Assembly: GCA_009845425.1 (NCBI GenBank)
Contig: VXZQ01000006.1
Coordinates: 124,001 to 188,000, forward strand
Source: Holophagales bacterium
Lineage (GTDB): Bacteria; Acidobacteriota; Thermoanaerobaculia; Multivoradales; Multivoraceae
Direction of reading: 5' to 3'
Length of the DNA stretch: 64,000 bases
In this document: one piece after another, positions 46,150 through 54,348 of the stretch
Layout: each line of letters opens with the position of its first letter
Numbering within the stretch: the stretch's first letter is position 1
The notes under the pieces: generated by a model
Told to the model about the DNA's origin: nothing
The model's database searches: none
The model's input: only the letters and a program-made list of their open reading frames with translations
Position numbers and translations under genes: made by a program

Positions 46150-46607
46150 ACGGGATGACGGGTACTGCCGTGAACGCCGCCGGCGGGGAAGTGCCGGCCA
46201 GCGAGATCGAGGTCGAGGTCCGCTACAAGGAAACGGACCAGATGGGGGTGGTCCACCACTCCAACTACCTCGTGTGGTTCGAGCTCGCCCGCACTCACCA
46301 CTGCCGCGTCGCGGGCATGGCCTACCGGAAGATCGAGGACGAGGGCTACTGGCTGATGGTCACCGGGGTCCAACTGAGGTATCGCGGGGGCGCCCGCTAC
46401 GGCGACAGGGTTCGCGTCGTCTGCTGGCTCGATCGGCTGAAGAGCCGCGCGATGAGCTTCGGCTACCGCGTGGAGGTCGATGAGCGGGTGCTGGTCGAGG
46501 GCCGGACCGATCACGTCTGGGTCGACAAGGCGTCCGGCAACCACTGCCGGATGCCGGAAGTCGTCGTCCCGATCTTCCGCTCGATGGAAGATCAGAAACA
46601 GGCGTAG
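46146..46607 (+). CDS. Hotdog-fold acyl-CoA thioesterase (YbgC/FadM type)
   Basis: A 153-residue hotdog-fold protein. YKETDQMGVVHHSNYLVWFELART holds the conserved Asp and the substrate-binding helix of 4-hydroxybenzoyl-CoA thioesterases. It would hydrolyse an acyl-CoA or acyl-ACP. Its ATG overlaps the GT2 stop, so it is the last gene of the phosphodiesterase-GT operon. It overlaps the convergent SDR gene's end by 16 bases. Confidence 0.9.
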   Translation: MNGMTGTAVNAAGGEVPASEIEVEVRYKETDQMGVVHHSNYLVWFELARTHHCRVAGMAYRKIEDEGYWLMVTGVQLRYRGGARYGDRVRVVCWLDRLKSRAMSFGYRVEVDERVLVEGRTDHVWVDKASGNHCRMPEVVVPIFRSMEDQKQA

Positions 46608-47362
46608 CCGCCGTCGATCACGAACTCGTCGCCGGTGTGGTAGCTCGACGCTCTGCTCGCCAGATAGACGGCGATGCCGCTGAAGTCCTCGCCGACGCCC
46701 CAGCGGCGCACCGGAACCCGCCGCAGGACCTTGGTCTGGAATGCTTCCGTGTTGATCGCCCGCTCGGTCATGGCGGTAGCGATCCAGCCGGGCAGCACCG
46801 AGTTGACCCGGATGCCGTGGCGCGCGTGCTCGACCGCCAGCCCCCGCACCATCGCGTTGAGTCCCGCCTTGGTCGACGCGTAGTGCTCGCTGCGCGGCGC
46901 CCCGAAGACGGCGGACAGGCTGCTGGTTGCGACCAGTGAGCCGCCCTCGCCGCGCTCGACCATGTGCCGGATCGCCTGCTGGAAGGTCTGGAAGACACCC
47001 TCCATGTTGACCTGGAAGATCCGCCGCCACTCCTCCAACGACATGTCGATGAATGGCGTGCCGCGGCCGCCGATCCCGGCGTTGGCGAAGCAGGAATCGA
47101 CCTTGCCCAGCAGCTCGACCGTTCGCGCGAACGAGGCCGCCACCGCGTCGGCATCACCGACATCGCAGCGCAGGGCCTCCACCCGCGTGCCGTGGCGCGC
47201 CAGTTGCTCCCGCGCGTTCGTGTTCTTCTCCTCGTTCGTGCCCCAGATGCAGACGTCGGCGCCCGCCTGCGCGAGTCCTTCGGCAAAGCCGAGGCCGATT
47301 CCGGAGTTGCCGCCGGTGACGAGAGCCACCGATCCGCTCAGGTCGAATGCGTCGTAAGCCAA
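46592..47362 (-). CDS. Short-chain dehydrogenase
   Basis: A 256-residue SDR: VTGGNSGIGLGFAEGL for the cofactor, FANAGIGG, catalytic ATSSLSA, YASTKAGLNAMV, and final HTGDEFVIDGGYACF. The start is TTG 47362, supported by AAGGAG 8 bases upstream. Its substrate is unknown; the separate transcription unit runs against the phosphodiesterase operon. Confidence 0.9.
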   Translation of the reverse strand: MAYDAFDLSGSVALVTGGNSGIGLGFAEGLAQAGADVCIWGTNEEKNTNAREQLARHGTRVEALRCDVGDADAVAASFARTVELLGKVDSCFANAGIGGRGTPFIDMSLEEWRRIFQVNMEGVFQTFQQAIRHMVERGEGGSLVATSSLSAVFGAPRSEHYASTKAGLNAMVRGLAVEHARHGIRVNSVLPGWIATAMTERAINTEAFQTKVLRRVPVRRWGVGEDFSGIAVYLASRASSYHTGDEFVIDGGYACF

Positions 47363-47441
47363 GGTCGTTTCTCCTTCTTCCGTCCCGTCCGTCGTTCGTC
47401 GATGCGGCGCGGAGCATAGCGCCGCCAGGCGGTTCCCGGGC

Positions 47442-48185
47442 TCAGCCGAACCAGAGGCGCACGGCGAACAGGACCACGGTGACGGTGACCACGCGCTGGA
47501 CCCACGTGTGGCCCTTGAGCACGGTGAGCCGCACGCCCAGCCAGCCGCCAGCCATGTTTCCGACCGCGAGGGCGAGACCGAAGGCCCAGTCGACGCGGCC
47601 GGAGAGCGCGAACAGGAGCAGTGACAGACCGGTGAAGCAGAGGATACTGAGCACCTTCACCGCGTTGCCGCGGACCAGGTCCAGGCCGGCCAGCGAGGTC
47701 GCGGCAAGGATGAAGAAGCCGACGCCGGCCTGGACGAAGCCGCCGTAGACGCCGACGCCGAAGAAGCCGAGCGCAAGGAGACCCACCCGGAGCGTCGCTG
47801 GTTGCCCCTCGGGTTCTGCTCGCCGCGAGATCAGGGTCCAGAGGGTCACTACGACCATCAGAGCCGCCAGCACGCGACGAAACGCGTCGTCGCTGATGAC
47901 GAGAGCCGCCCAGGCGCCCAGCCCGGCGCCGGCGGTTGCGGGCAGCGCCGCCCACAGGATCGCCCGCCGGTCGAGAACGCCGTGACGGTGGAAGCCCCAG
48001 GAGGCAACGACGTTCTGGAGCAGGATCGCGACCCGGTTGGTGCCGTTGGCAACACCGGGAGGGAGGCCAAAGAAGATGAGGATCGGCAGCGTGAGGAATG
48101 AGCCGCCCCCCGCGACCACGTTCAACGCGCCGGCGACCAGGCCGGCGAGTGCGAGCGCGGGGTAGACGATCGCCGGCTCGTTCAC
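47442..48185 (-). CDS. TauE/SafE family sulfite or anion exporter
   Basis: A 247-residue eight-helix membrane protein. Key blocks: GALNVVAGGGSFLTLPILIFFGLPPGVANGTNRVAILLQN in the first repeat and VQAGVGFFILAATSLAGLDLVRGNAVKV in the second, the two related halves of TauE/SafE. The start, GTG 48185, is the best available; the longer frame runs into the next promoter. Members export sulfite, sulfonates or organosulfur ions; here the substrate is unknown. Confidence 0.9.
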   Translation of the reverse strand: MNEPAIVYPALALAGLVAGALNVVAGGGSFLTLPILIFFGLPPGVANGTNRVAILLQNVVASWGFHRHGVLDRRAILWAALPATAGAGLGAWAALVISDDAFRRVLAALMVVVTLWTLISRRAEPEGQPATLRVGLLALGFFGVGVYGGFVQAGVGFFILAATSLAGLDLVRGNAVKVLSILCFTGLSLLLFALSGRVDWAFGLALAVGNMAGGWLGVRLTVLKGHTWVQRVVTVTVVLFAVRLWFG

Positions 48186-48221
48186 GGCGAGGAGGTTAAC
48201 GCTCCGAAGGTAGACTCCGAA

Positions 48222-48473
48222 ATGATGGCCGATCAGACGACGCCGAGCCGCGGCTCCAGCAACTCGTCGCTGTTCTCCTTCCTTGGCGGCCTGCGCTTCC
48301 CGCAACTGTTCGTCGTTCTGGCGGTCGTCTTCCTCATCGACCTGTTCATCCCCGACGTCCTTCCCTTTGTGGACGAGCTGATCCTGGGGCTTCTCACCCT
48401 GATGACCGGCACATGGCGCGATCGTCGGCGTCCGCCGGAGAAGAACGTGACGCCGCCGGAGACGTCTGGATGA
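48222..48473 (+). CDS. DUF6116-like small membrane protein
   Basis: An 83-residue protein with the pattern FLGGLRFPQLFVVLAVVFLIDLFIPDVLPFVDELILGLLTLM, two short membrane segments with IPD-PF-DE between, typical of DUF6116. Function unknown. Its stop overlaps the secreted protein's start by ATGA. Confidence 0.8.
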   Translation: MMADQTTPSRGSSNSSLFSFLGGLRFPQLFVVLAVVFLIDLFIPDVLPFVDELILGLLTLMTGTWRDRRRPPEKNVTPPETSG

Positions 48474-49747
48474 CGATCGGCCGGCTCCTCCTGGCGTTGG
48501 CGGTGGTCCTCACCGCGGCCGCCCCGGCGCCGGCCCAGGAGTGGAGCGGCAGCAACGGTTTTCGGGTTGTGGTCACGGACGACGCCGGCCAGCCGTTGCC
48601 GGGGGTCACGGTCATGGTTCTCCTGGCCGAGCCTGATCGTTCCGGCGGACCGCCGCCGCTGCTGACCGACGCATCCGGCGTGGCGGAAGTCAGCGGTCTG
48701 TCGGCGGGGGAGTGGCAGGTCGAACTGCGGCGCGAGGGGTTCATGATCGTGAGCTCCTACCTGAGGCTCGAAGACGGGAAGCGGCCGCAGGTCGGATTCA
48801 CGTCGCGCCAGCGCACGGGCCCCTTCTGGGCGCCGATGAACGTCGGCTACTCGAGCGTCGGCGTAGCGACCACAACCGCACGCGCCGGTTCGCCGCGGGC
48901 GATCAGTCGGGCTCAGCGACGGGCCGAGCGACGGGCCGCGCAACGGGAGCGACGGCTGCGGAGCGAGAACGTGGCGCGAGTGGTGGAGCGGCCGCCGGAA
49001 CCCCCGGAGGTGCCTGCCCCGCAGCCCGTGGCTGTGGCGGAACAGCCGGTTGCGGAGTCGCCGCCGGAGGAACCTGCCCCGGTGGCACCACCCGAGCCCG
49101 AACCCGAGCCGGCGCCGGAGCGGGTAGTCGAGCCCGAACCTGAGCCCGCACCCGAGCCGGTCGTGGTGCGTCTGCTGCCGAACCGCACGTTGCTGCGGGC
49201 GGGCGCCTGCCCCGAGTGCGGGCCCGGCGAATGGTCGGTGGCGAGCAACTGGCCAGCCGCGCCGAGGGCGACCGGAACGGTCGCCTGCGCCCCTGATCTG
49301 GCCGAGCGGATGGAGCGCGTGGCGAAGGTCGTCGAAGAGTCGTTGCCGGTCGACTTCCGCGTCTATGCGGGCGCGCTCGCCGAGCCCACCGGCAACGACG
49401 TGCTGCGGTTGCTGCCGGATGAGGTCCGCGGCGAAGTCCAGGAACTGCTGCCGCCGATCCTCGATCCGGAACGATCCTGCCAGGTCCTGGGCATCTTTCT
49501 GCCCGAAGGGGCGCGGTTCATCGGCTTCCAGTACGAGGCCGCGGATCTCGAGAGTCGAGGCAGTTGCCTCCCGGACCAGCCCTGCGAGATCGGTGATGCC
49601 GCCTGGCGGGGCAACCCGGTGATCCACAGTCACCAGCACGGCACCTTCCTCTACGGAGTGTTCGAGAACCTGTCCCCGGAGCGTCGGCGGGAAGCCAACT
49701 TCAAGGCGTACTTCCGCCCTCCGCGCGGCTGGCTTCCGCCGCGCTGA
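48470..49747 (+). CDS. Secreted protein with carboxypeptidase-regulatory-like domain and EP-rich linker
   Basis: A 425-residue exported protein. The signal peptide ends at PAPAQ (residue 23). Residues 30-100 read as a CarboxypepD_reg-like beta domain (VVVTDDAGQPLPGVTVMVLL). A basic stretch (RAQRRAERRAAQRERRLR) precedes a long linker of PEPEPEPAPE repeats (about 175-235), and a Cys-containing C-terminal domain of about 190 residues (ACPECGPGEW) that I do not recognise follows. The linker could span the periplasm. It is coupled to DUF6116. Confidence 0.75.
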   Translation: MTIGRLLLALAVVLTAAAPAPAQEWSGSNGFRVVVTDDAGQPLPGVTVMVLLAEPDRSGGPPPLLTDASGVAEVSGLSAGEWQVELRREGFMIVSSYLRLEDGKRPQVGFTSRQRTGPFWAPMNVGYSSVGVATTTARAGSPRAISRAQRRAERRAAQRERRLRSENVARVVERPPEPPEVPAPQPVAVAEQPVAESPPEEPAPVAPPEPEPEPAPERVVEPEPEPAPEPVVVRLLPNRTLLRAGACPECGPGEWSVASNWPAAPRATGTVACAPDLAERMERVAKVVEESLPVDFRVYAGALAEPTGNDVLRLLPDEVRGEVQELLPPILDPERSCQVLGIFLPEGARFIGFQYEAADLESRGSCLPDQPCEIGDAAWRGNPVIHSHQHGTFLYGVFENLSPERRREANFKAYFRPPRGWLPPR

Positions 49748-49811
49748 CCGTCGTTTCGCCGGTCTCCTGCGTTAGGCTCGGCGCAGCCATTCCCCCGCAA
49801 GGAGAGCCACC

Positions 49812-50894
49812 ATGCCGTTTCGCCGAAGCGTCTTCAGCCTGTTCGTTGCCCTCGCCCTTTTATCGCTCCTCGCCTCGCCCGTCGTTGCGGCCGGCGACGA
49901 CGACGTCCGGCGCACGGCGAGCGGCCGGCCGGACCTGTCCGGCAACTACGACGTCGCCAACCTGACACCGTTCGAACGGGATCCCCGCCTCGGCGACAAG
50001 CAGTTCATGACGGCGGAGGAGGCGGAGCGGATCGCCGCCGGGATGGCGGCGGCCAGCGCAGGCGCCAACGCGGTCAGCGACCCGGACCGTGAGGCGCCGC
50101 CGCCGGGCGGCGACGGCTCCGCGGGAGCCGCCGGCGCGGTCGGCGGCTACAACTTCTTCTGGCTGGACTTCGGCAACCAGGCGTATCCGATCGATGGCCA
50201 GTACCGGACATCGGTCCTCACCGACCCGGCGAACGGCCGCATGCCGGAACTCACTGAGGCCGGCAAGGCGCGGCGGGCCAGGGTGAACCCGTACCTCTAC
50301 AAGAACACCGGCGACGCCTGGTGGATCGAGGCCGACGACGATCCCTACGACGGCCCCGAGACGCTGACGCCCGGCGACCGCTGCATCTACACCGGCGTGG
50401 CCACCACCCCGGTGCGTTCCCTGCCCTACAACAACCTGAAGACGATCACCCAGACCGAGGACCACGTCGTCATCCTGGTCGAGTGGATGCACTGGGCGAA
50501 GGTCGTCCGGCTGAACGCGGAGCACCCACCGGCCGAGTACCGTTCCATGGGCGGCGATTCGATCGGCTGGTGGGAAGGCGACACCCTGGTCGTGGAGACG
50601 ACGAACTTCCTCGACAGCCAGAGTGACCCGCGCGACGGCCTGAAGGTCATCGAGCGCTTCAGTCGCCACGGCGCGAAGGATCTGCTCTACGGGTTCACGG
50701 TCCATGACACGGACTACGCCGCGCCCTACAGCGGCGAACTCATCTGGCCGGGAACCGACGACCTCCTTTACGAGTACGCCTGCCACGAAGGCAACTACGC
50801 GATGGGCAACATCCTGCGCGGCGCCCGCCTGCTGGAGAAGGAGTACTACGAGAAGAAGGGGCAGGGGGCCAGCACGGGGTCCGGCAGCGAGTAG
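49812..50894 (+). CDS. Secreted orphan-family protein, paralogue of 1808-2758
   Basis: A 360-residue exported protein: signal peptide to VVAAG near 28, then GRPDLSGNYDVANLTPFERDP, a Gly-rich insert, DPANGRMPELTEAGKARR, an RCIYTG block, HPPAEYRSMGGDSIGWWEGDTLVVETTNF and DLLYEYACHEGNYAMGNILRGAR. The same order is found at 1808-2758. Function unknown. AGGAG precedes the ATG (spacing 8). Confidence 0.8.
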   Translation: MPFRRSVFSLFVALALLSLLASPVVAAGDDDVRRTASGRPDLSGNYDVANLTPFERDPRLGDKQFMTAEEAERIAAGMAAASAGANAVSDPDREAPPPGGDGSAGAAGAVGGYNFFWLDFGNQAYPIDGQYRTSVLTDPANGRMPELTEAGKARRARVNPYLYKNTGDAWWIEADDDPYDGPETLTPGDRCIYTGVATTPVRSLPYNNLKTITQTEDHVVILVEWMHWAKVVRLNAEHPPAEYRSMGGDSIGWWEGDTLVVETTNFLDSQSDPRDGLKVIERFSRHGAKDLLYGFTVHDTDYAAPYSGELIWPGTDDLLYEYACHEGNYAMGNILRGARLLEKEYYEKKGQGASTGSGSE

Positions 50895-50900
50895 CCAGTC

Positions 50901-51212
50901 ATGCCGAAACCCGCGGGTTGTATCGTGACTAGCCTAGCCGTGGCTGCCCTCGCGGGATCCCTGAACGCTCAAGAGCTGCCGTGGTGCCAGGTCGTTCACG
51001 GAGAGAGACCCGACGGTGGGTGCCGCGCCCCCCAGTTCTGGGGCGACATACACGAGGACGTGACCCAACTGGGTGAACGCAATCAGATATCGGTCTGGAT
51101 CCTCTACAAACCGCCTGGTTCCCCCGAATGGCCTCGGGCGTTGGTGGTACCGGACCTGCCGCCAAGACGGACAGCGGGTACGTGGAAGCCAGCGTCGCGA
51201 GGCACTAGCTGA
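50901..51212 (+). CDS. Doubtful small secreted protein or gene remnant
   Basis: A 103-codon frame with a plausible signal peptide (CIVTSLAVAALAGSLNAQ) but no recognised domain, no good ribosome site and a tail (PPRRTAGTWKPASRGTS) that looks like shifted frame. It could be a short lineage-specific protein or the start of a broken gene. An opposite-strand frame over the same bases looks less protein-like. The rest of the gap, 51213-51344, holds only palindromes. Confidence 0.3.
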   Translation: MPKPAGCIVTSLAVAALAGSLNAQELPWCQVVHGERPDGGCRAPQFWGDIHEDVTQLGERNQISVWILYKPPGSPEWPRALVVPDLPPRRTAGTWKPASRGTS

Positions 51213-51254
51213 CCGAGGCCATTGGTTCCGGCCGTTTGTGGCGCACTTGTGCGA

Positions 51255-51270
51255 GACAAACCGGTTTGTC
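51255..51270. promoter_or_regulatory. 16-bp perfect palindrome beyond the fic 3' end
   Basis: GACAAACCGGTTTGTC is fully self-complementary. It lies 75 bases past the fic stop and is similar to the ACAAGC-TG-GCTTGT element on the other side of fic. A second, shorter palindrome (GAGTT-TGACG-AACTC, 51303-51317) is nearby. The role is open: operator, recombination site or chance. Confidence 0.4.
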
Positions 51271-51344
51271 GAACACCTTGAAGGCCGAATCGTCACACAA
51301 CGGAGTTTGACGAACTCTCGTGTACGACAACACGATGGCGTTCG

Positions 51345-52460
51345 TCACCCGGTCGCGCTCTCCTCGGCGATGTCGAGAAGCTCGTCGAACATGAAGATCG
51401 CAGCGCGACGGCCGCTCGGTGGCCGCACCGTCCGCAGCACGCCGTCGTCCCGGAGGACGTTCAGGATGCGGCGGGCAGCCGGCGCCGGCACACCGTCCTG
51501 GGCGATGAAGTCGGTGCTGGCGAACACCGGGAGTTCGAAGATGAAGTCCAGTGCCGAGATCGCGTACTGCGAGTGCGTGAGTTCGGCCACGTGGCGTTTC
51601 ATCCGGTCGTAGAGATCCAGGATCGCCCTGGCCTTGGCGATGTTGTCGTCGGCCTGCGCGCGTACCGCCTCAAGGAAGAACCGGCACCAGCCGGTCCAAT
51701 CGTCGTCGCGGGACACGGCCAGAAGCCGCTCGTAGTAGACGTCGCGGTGCGCCTCAAGGAAGGCGCTGATGTAGAACATGGGCTGGCTGATGAGACCCTT
51801 CTCCGCTAGGTAGAGGGGCACGAGCATGCGCCCGAGGCGACCGTTGCCGTCGAGAAACGGGTGCAGCGCCTCGAACTCCGCGTGGAGCACGGCTAGTTGA
51901 ACCAGGCGATCCCGGGTCTCATCGTGCAGGTAGCGCTCCCATCGGCTCAGGCCGTCGGGGAGCTTGTCGGCGGTGACGGGGACATAGCTAGCCTCGTCGA
52001 TCGCGCAGCCGGGCGGGCCGATCCAGTTGGGGATACGCCGGAACTCGCCTGGCGCCAGACCCCTGCCTCGCGCGCCGCGGAGCAGGATTCGGTGCGCTCG
52101 ACGGACGACTTTCAGGCAGATGGGCAGGTCTTTCAGCAGGGCCTGCGCCTCGCGCATGGCGCGACGGTAGTTCATGACTTCGACAAGATCGTCGCGGCGT
52201 TCCGGGGACGGCGGCTCCTGGCCCGCCTCGTATTCGAGTACTTCTCGCGTCGTCGCCTCCGTGCCCTCGATGCGGGACGAGAGCACGGCTTCCTGAGCGC
52301 CGAGGGGTGCCAGCAGGACGTCAGGGTTCGGCACGGCTTCGAGCAGACCGTCGTAGCGAGCGATCGCGCCCGTTGCCGGGCCGATGGCCGGTACGAGTTC
52401 GGCCCAGTCGAGCCGATCGTCAGGCGGGAAGGCGCCCGCTTGGTAGTGGACTGGAGGCAT
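51345..52460 (-). CDS. Fic-domain AMP-transferase (Fic/DOC family)
   Basis: A 371-residue Fic protein, which transfers AMP (or another phosphate-linked group) to target hydroxyls. The active motif is His200-Pro-Phe-Leu-Asp-Gly-Asn-Gly-Arg208. An inhibitory helix motif SSRIEG (61-66) matches the class II form S/T-x-x-x-E-G/N, so it would self-inhibit until released. The N-terminal FPPDDRLDW and SSRIEGTEAT parts match the Fic N-terminal domain, and the end carries a winged helix. I chose ATG 52460; a TTG at 52541 lies inside a palindrome. Confidence 0.9.
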   Translation of the reverse strand: MPPVHYQAGAFPPDDRLDWAELVPAIGPATGAIARYDGLLEAVPNPDVLLAPLGAQEAVLSSRIEGTEATTREVLEYEAGQEPPSPERRDDLVEVMNYRRAMREAQALLKDLPICLKVVRRAHRILLRGARGRGLAPGEFRRIPNWIGPPGCAIDEASYVPVTADKLPDGLSRWERYLHDETRDRLVQLAVLHAEFEALHPFLDGNGRLGRMLVPLYLAEKGLISQPMFYISAFLEAHRDVYYERLLAVSRDDDWTGWCRFFLEAVRAQADDNIAKARAILDLYDRMKRHVAELTHSQYAISALDFIFELPVFASTDFIAQDGVPAPAARRILNVLRDDGVLRTVRPPSGRRAAIFMFDELLDIAEESATG

Positions 52461-52507
52461 TCGGGCGTGGAGAGGCGGTCGGTCGTCTTGTGTGACAGTT
52501 GTGTGCG

Positions 52508-52521
52508 ACAAGCTGGCTTGT
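52508..52521. promoter_or_regulatory. Palindrome upstream of fic
   Basis: ACAAGC-TG-GCTTGT is perfect (6-2-6) and lies 48 bases upstream of the fic ATG. It is related to the 16-bp palindrome at 51255-51270. The surrounding 52490-52560 is relatively AT-rich (ttgtgtgacagttgtg), unlike the neighbours. It may be the binding site of the Fic winged helix. Confidence 0.45.
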
Positions 52522-52626
52522 GTCGCGATCTTCGGGGTCAAGTGTTACACAAACCGTCTTGACTTGCACAGGTGCAACACGACGCCGGCCTCGGCGCAGG
52601 CGGGGCTATCCGCAGCGAGTAGCCGC

Positions 52627-53352
52627 CTACTGCAGTGAAAAGTTGACGGTCAGGTTGATGTAGACAGGGACCGGTTCGCCGTTCAGGGTGGCGGGCTCGT
52701 AACGCCATTCCTGGACGACCTGGACGGCGGACTCGGTGAGACCTTCCGGCAGTCCCTTGAGCACCTTGACGTAGCCGACGTGGCCCAGGGTGTCGACGAC
52801 GGCCTGCAGGATGACGACGCCCTGGATGCGTGCCTGGCGCGCCTCTTCGGTGTAGTTCGGCAGCGGAGCGTAGGTCTTCTTGGGAGGCAGGACATCGCCT
52901 TCGACCCACATGGTGCCGGGCGGTCCGGCGGGCGAGGGGGCTTCGGGGAGGTCGAACAGGACGTCGGCGATGCCGTCGATCTCCAGTTGCGGCGCTTCGA
53001 AGAGCTGTTCCCGAATGAGCGGTTCGGGTTCGTCGGGAGTCGGGTCGGGAATCGGGATCTTCTTCGTCCTGCGCTGGGGAATGGGTTCCGCCTTGGCAGG
53101 TGGCGGCGGCTTGAAGCGCACGGCCTGGACGACGAACGCCTTCGGCGCCTGCGCGGCCTGGAGGGCCCGCGGCCTCATGCTGGGAAAGCTGATGACGAAG
53201 AGCAGCGCGTGGAAGGCGATCGTCGCGATGACGGCGATTCGCAGCGGGGTCCGGTTCTCGGGCTCCAACTCGTATGGAGATCCACCGAGATGGAGGGAAC
53301 CGGGTGCGAACTTCGACCGGGTGGTCTCGCGTCGCTCGAGCTTGAAGGCCAT
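52627..53352 (-). CDS. tonB: Energy-transducing TonB protein
   Basis: A 241-residue TonB. One membrane segment (about 38-56, LRIAVIATIAFHALLFVISF) is followed by a Pro-rich spacer (FKPPPPAKAEPIPQRRTKKIPIPDPTPDEPEP), and a C-terminal domain with PLPNYTEEARQARIQGVVILQAVVD and VQEWRYEPATLNGEPVPVYINLTVNF, the TonB_C fold. It passes proton-motive energy to outer-membrane receptors such as the one at 10070-12250. ExbBD genes are not in the window. Confidence 0.93.
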   Translation of the reverse strand: MAFKLERRETTRSKFAPGSLHLGGSPYELEPENRTPLRIAVIATIAFHALLFVISFPSMRPRALQAAQAPKAFVVQAVRFKPPPPAKAEPIPQRRTKKIPIPDPTPDEPEPLIREQLFEAPQLEIDGIADVLFDLPEAPSPAGPPGTMWVEGDVLPPKKTYAPLPNYTEEARQARIQGVVILQAVVDTLGHVGYVKVLKGLPEGLTESAVQVVQEWRYEPATLNGEPVPVYINLTVNFSLQ

Positions 53353-53400
53353 GGTGCTAGCGGTTTACAACGCGCCGGGTGCCGTTTCGCTTCCAGGATT

Positions 53401-54300
53401 CTACGCGTCGGGCGACAATTCGCGATCGAGCACGGCGTCGAGAGTAGAGAAGCGATACCGGAAGTTAGTGTCCTGCAGGACCGTGGGAACGACTCTGGCG
53501 CTGGCAAGCAGTGTCTCCCGGGCCATGGCTCCGAAGGTCAGGCGGAGTGCTGATGAAGGCACCGGGAGCAGAGACGGACGCCCCAGCGTGGCGGCGATGG
53601 CTCTGGTCAAGTCGGCGTTCGTGACCTGTTCCGGAGCGACCAGGTTGACGGGTCCCCGGATGTCGCGTTCCATCACGTGCCGGATCGCGGCCACCGCGTC
53701 GTCGATGTGGATCCAGGGGAAGTACTGCCGCCCGGATCCGAGGCGCCCGCCAAAGCCCAGCCGGAAGGGCGGCAGCATCCTGGCCAGGGCGCCGCCTCGC
53801 GCCGAGAGCACGACCCCGAAGCGGAGGATCACGACGCGCTCGCAGACTGTGCTCGCCGTCCAGGCGGCGGACTCCCACTCCCGGCATACGGAGGCGAGGA
53901 AGCCGCCACCGGACATCGACTCCTCGTCCAGCAGATCGTTGCCCCGGTCGCCGTAGTAGCCGACCGCGGAAGCGCAGACGAAGACCCGCGGGGCCTGTTG
54001 GAGACGGCTCATCGACTCGACCAACCGCCGGGTCGCGGGTCCGCGCGAGGCGCTGATCCTGCTCCGGCGCCCGGCGGTCCATCGGCCGGCCGCGACGTTC
54101 TCGCCGGCCAGGTGGACCAGAACGTCAAGTCCGGACGCAGCCTCCGAATCCGCCAGACCGTGTTCAGGCCTCCACTCGAGTTCATCCGCCCGCGACGGCG
54201 TGCGGCGCACGAGCCGGTGGCAACGACTACCCGCGGCCTCGAGGCTGCGGGTGAGCGCGCTGCCGATGAGTCCCGACGCGCCGCTCAGGGCCACATTCAT
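53401..54300 (-). CDS. TIGR01777-family NAD-dependent epimerase-like protein
   Basis: A 299-residue extended SDR. MNVALSGASGLIGSALTRSL carries the Gly-rich cofactor loop; HLAGENVAAGRW and ASAVGYYGDRG, ending in WIHIDDAVAAI and a GPVNLVAPEQVTN segment, are the marks of the SulA-like TIGR01777 family, whose role is not settled. ATG 54300 is well supported by the family start. It is divergent from nth by 48 bases. Confidence 0.9.
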   Translation of the reverse strand: MNVALSGASGLIGSALTRSLEAAGSRCHRLVRRTPSRADELEWRPEHGLADSEAASGLDVLVHLAGENVAAGRWTAGRRSRISASRGPATRRLVESMSRLQQAPRVFVCASAVGYYGDRGNDLLDEESMSGGGFLASVCREWESAAWTASTVCERVVILRFGVVLSARGGALARMLPPFRLGFGGRLGSGRQYFPWIHIDDAVAAIRHVMERDIRGPVNLVAPEQVTNADLTRAIAATLGRPSLLPVPSSALRLTFGAMARETLLASARVVPTVLQDTNFRYRFSTLDAVLDRELSPDA

Positions 54301-54348
54301 CACACCAAGGTAACAGCCGGGCCGAGCGGCGCTATTCTCGCGGCCACC

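Noticed and set aside
49069-49161. PEPEPEP stretch as a tandem DNA repeat or CRISPR-like array
   Set aside because: The repetition is at codon level within a secreted protein and has no spacers; it is a protein linker.
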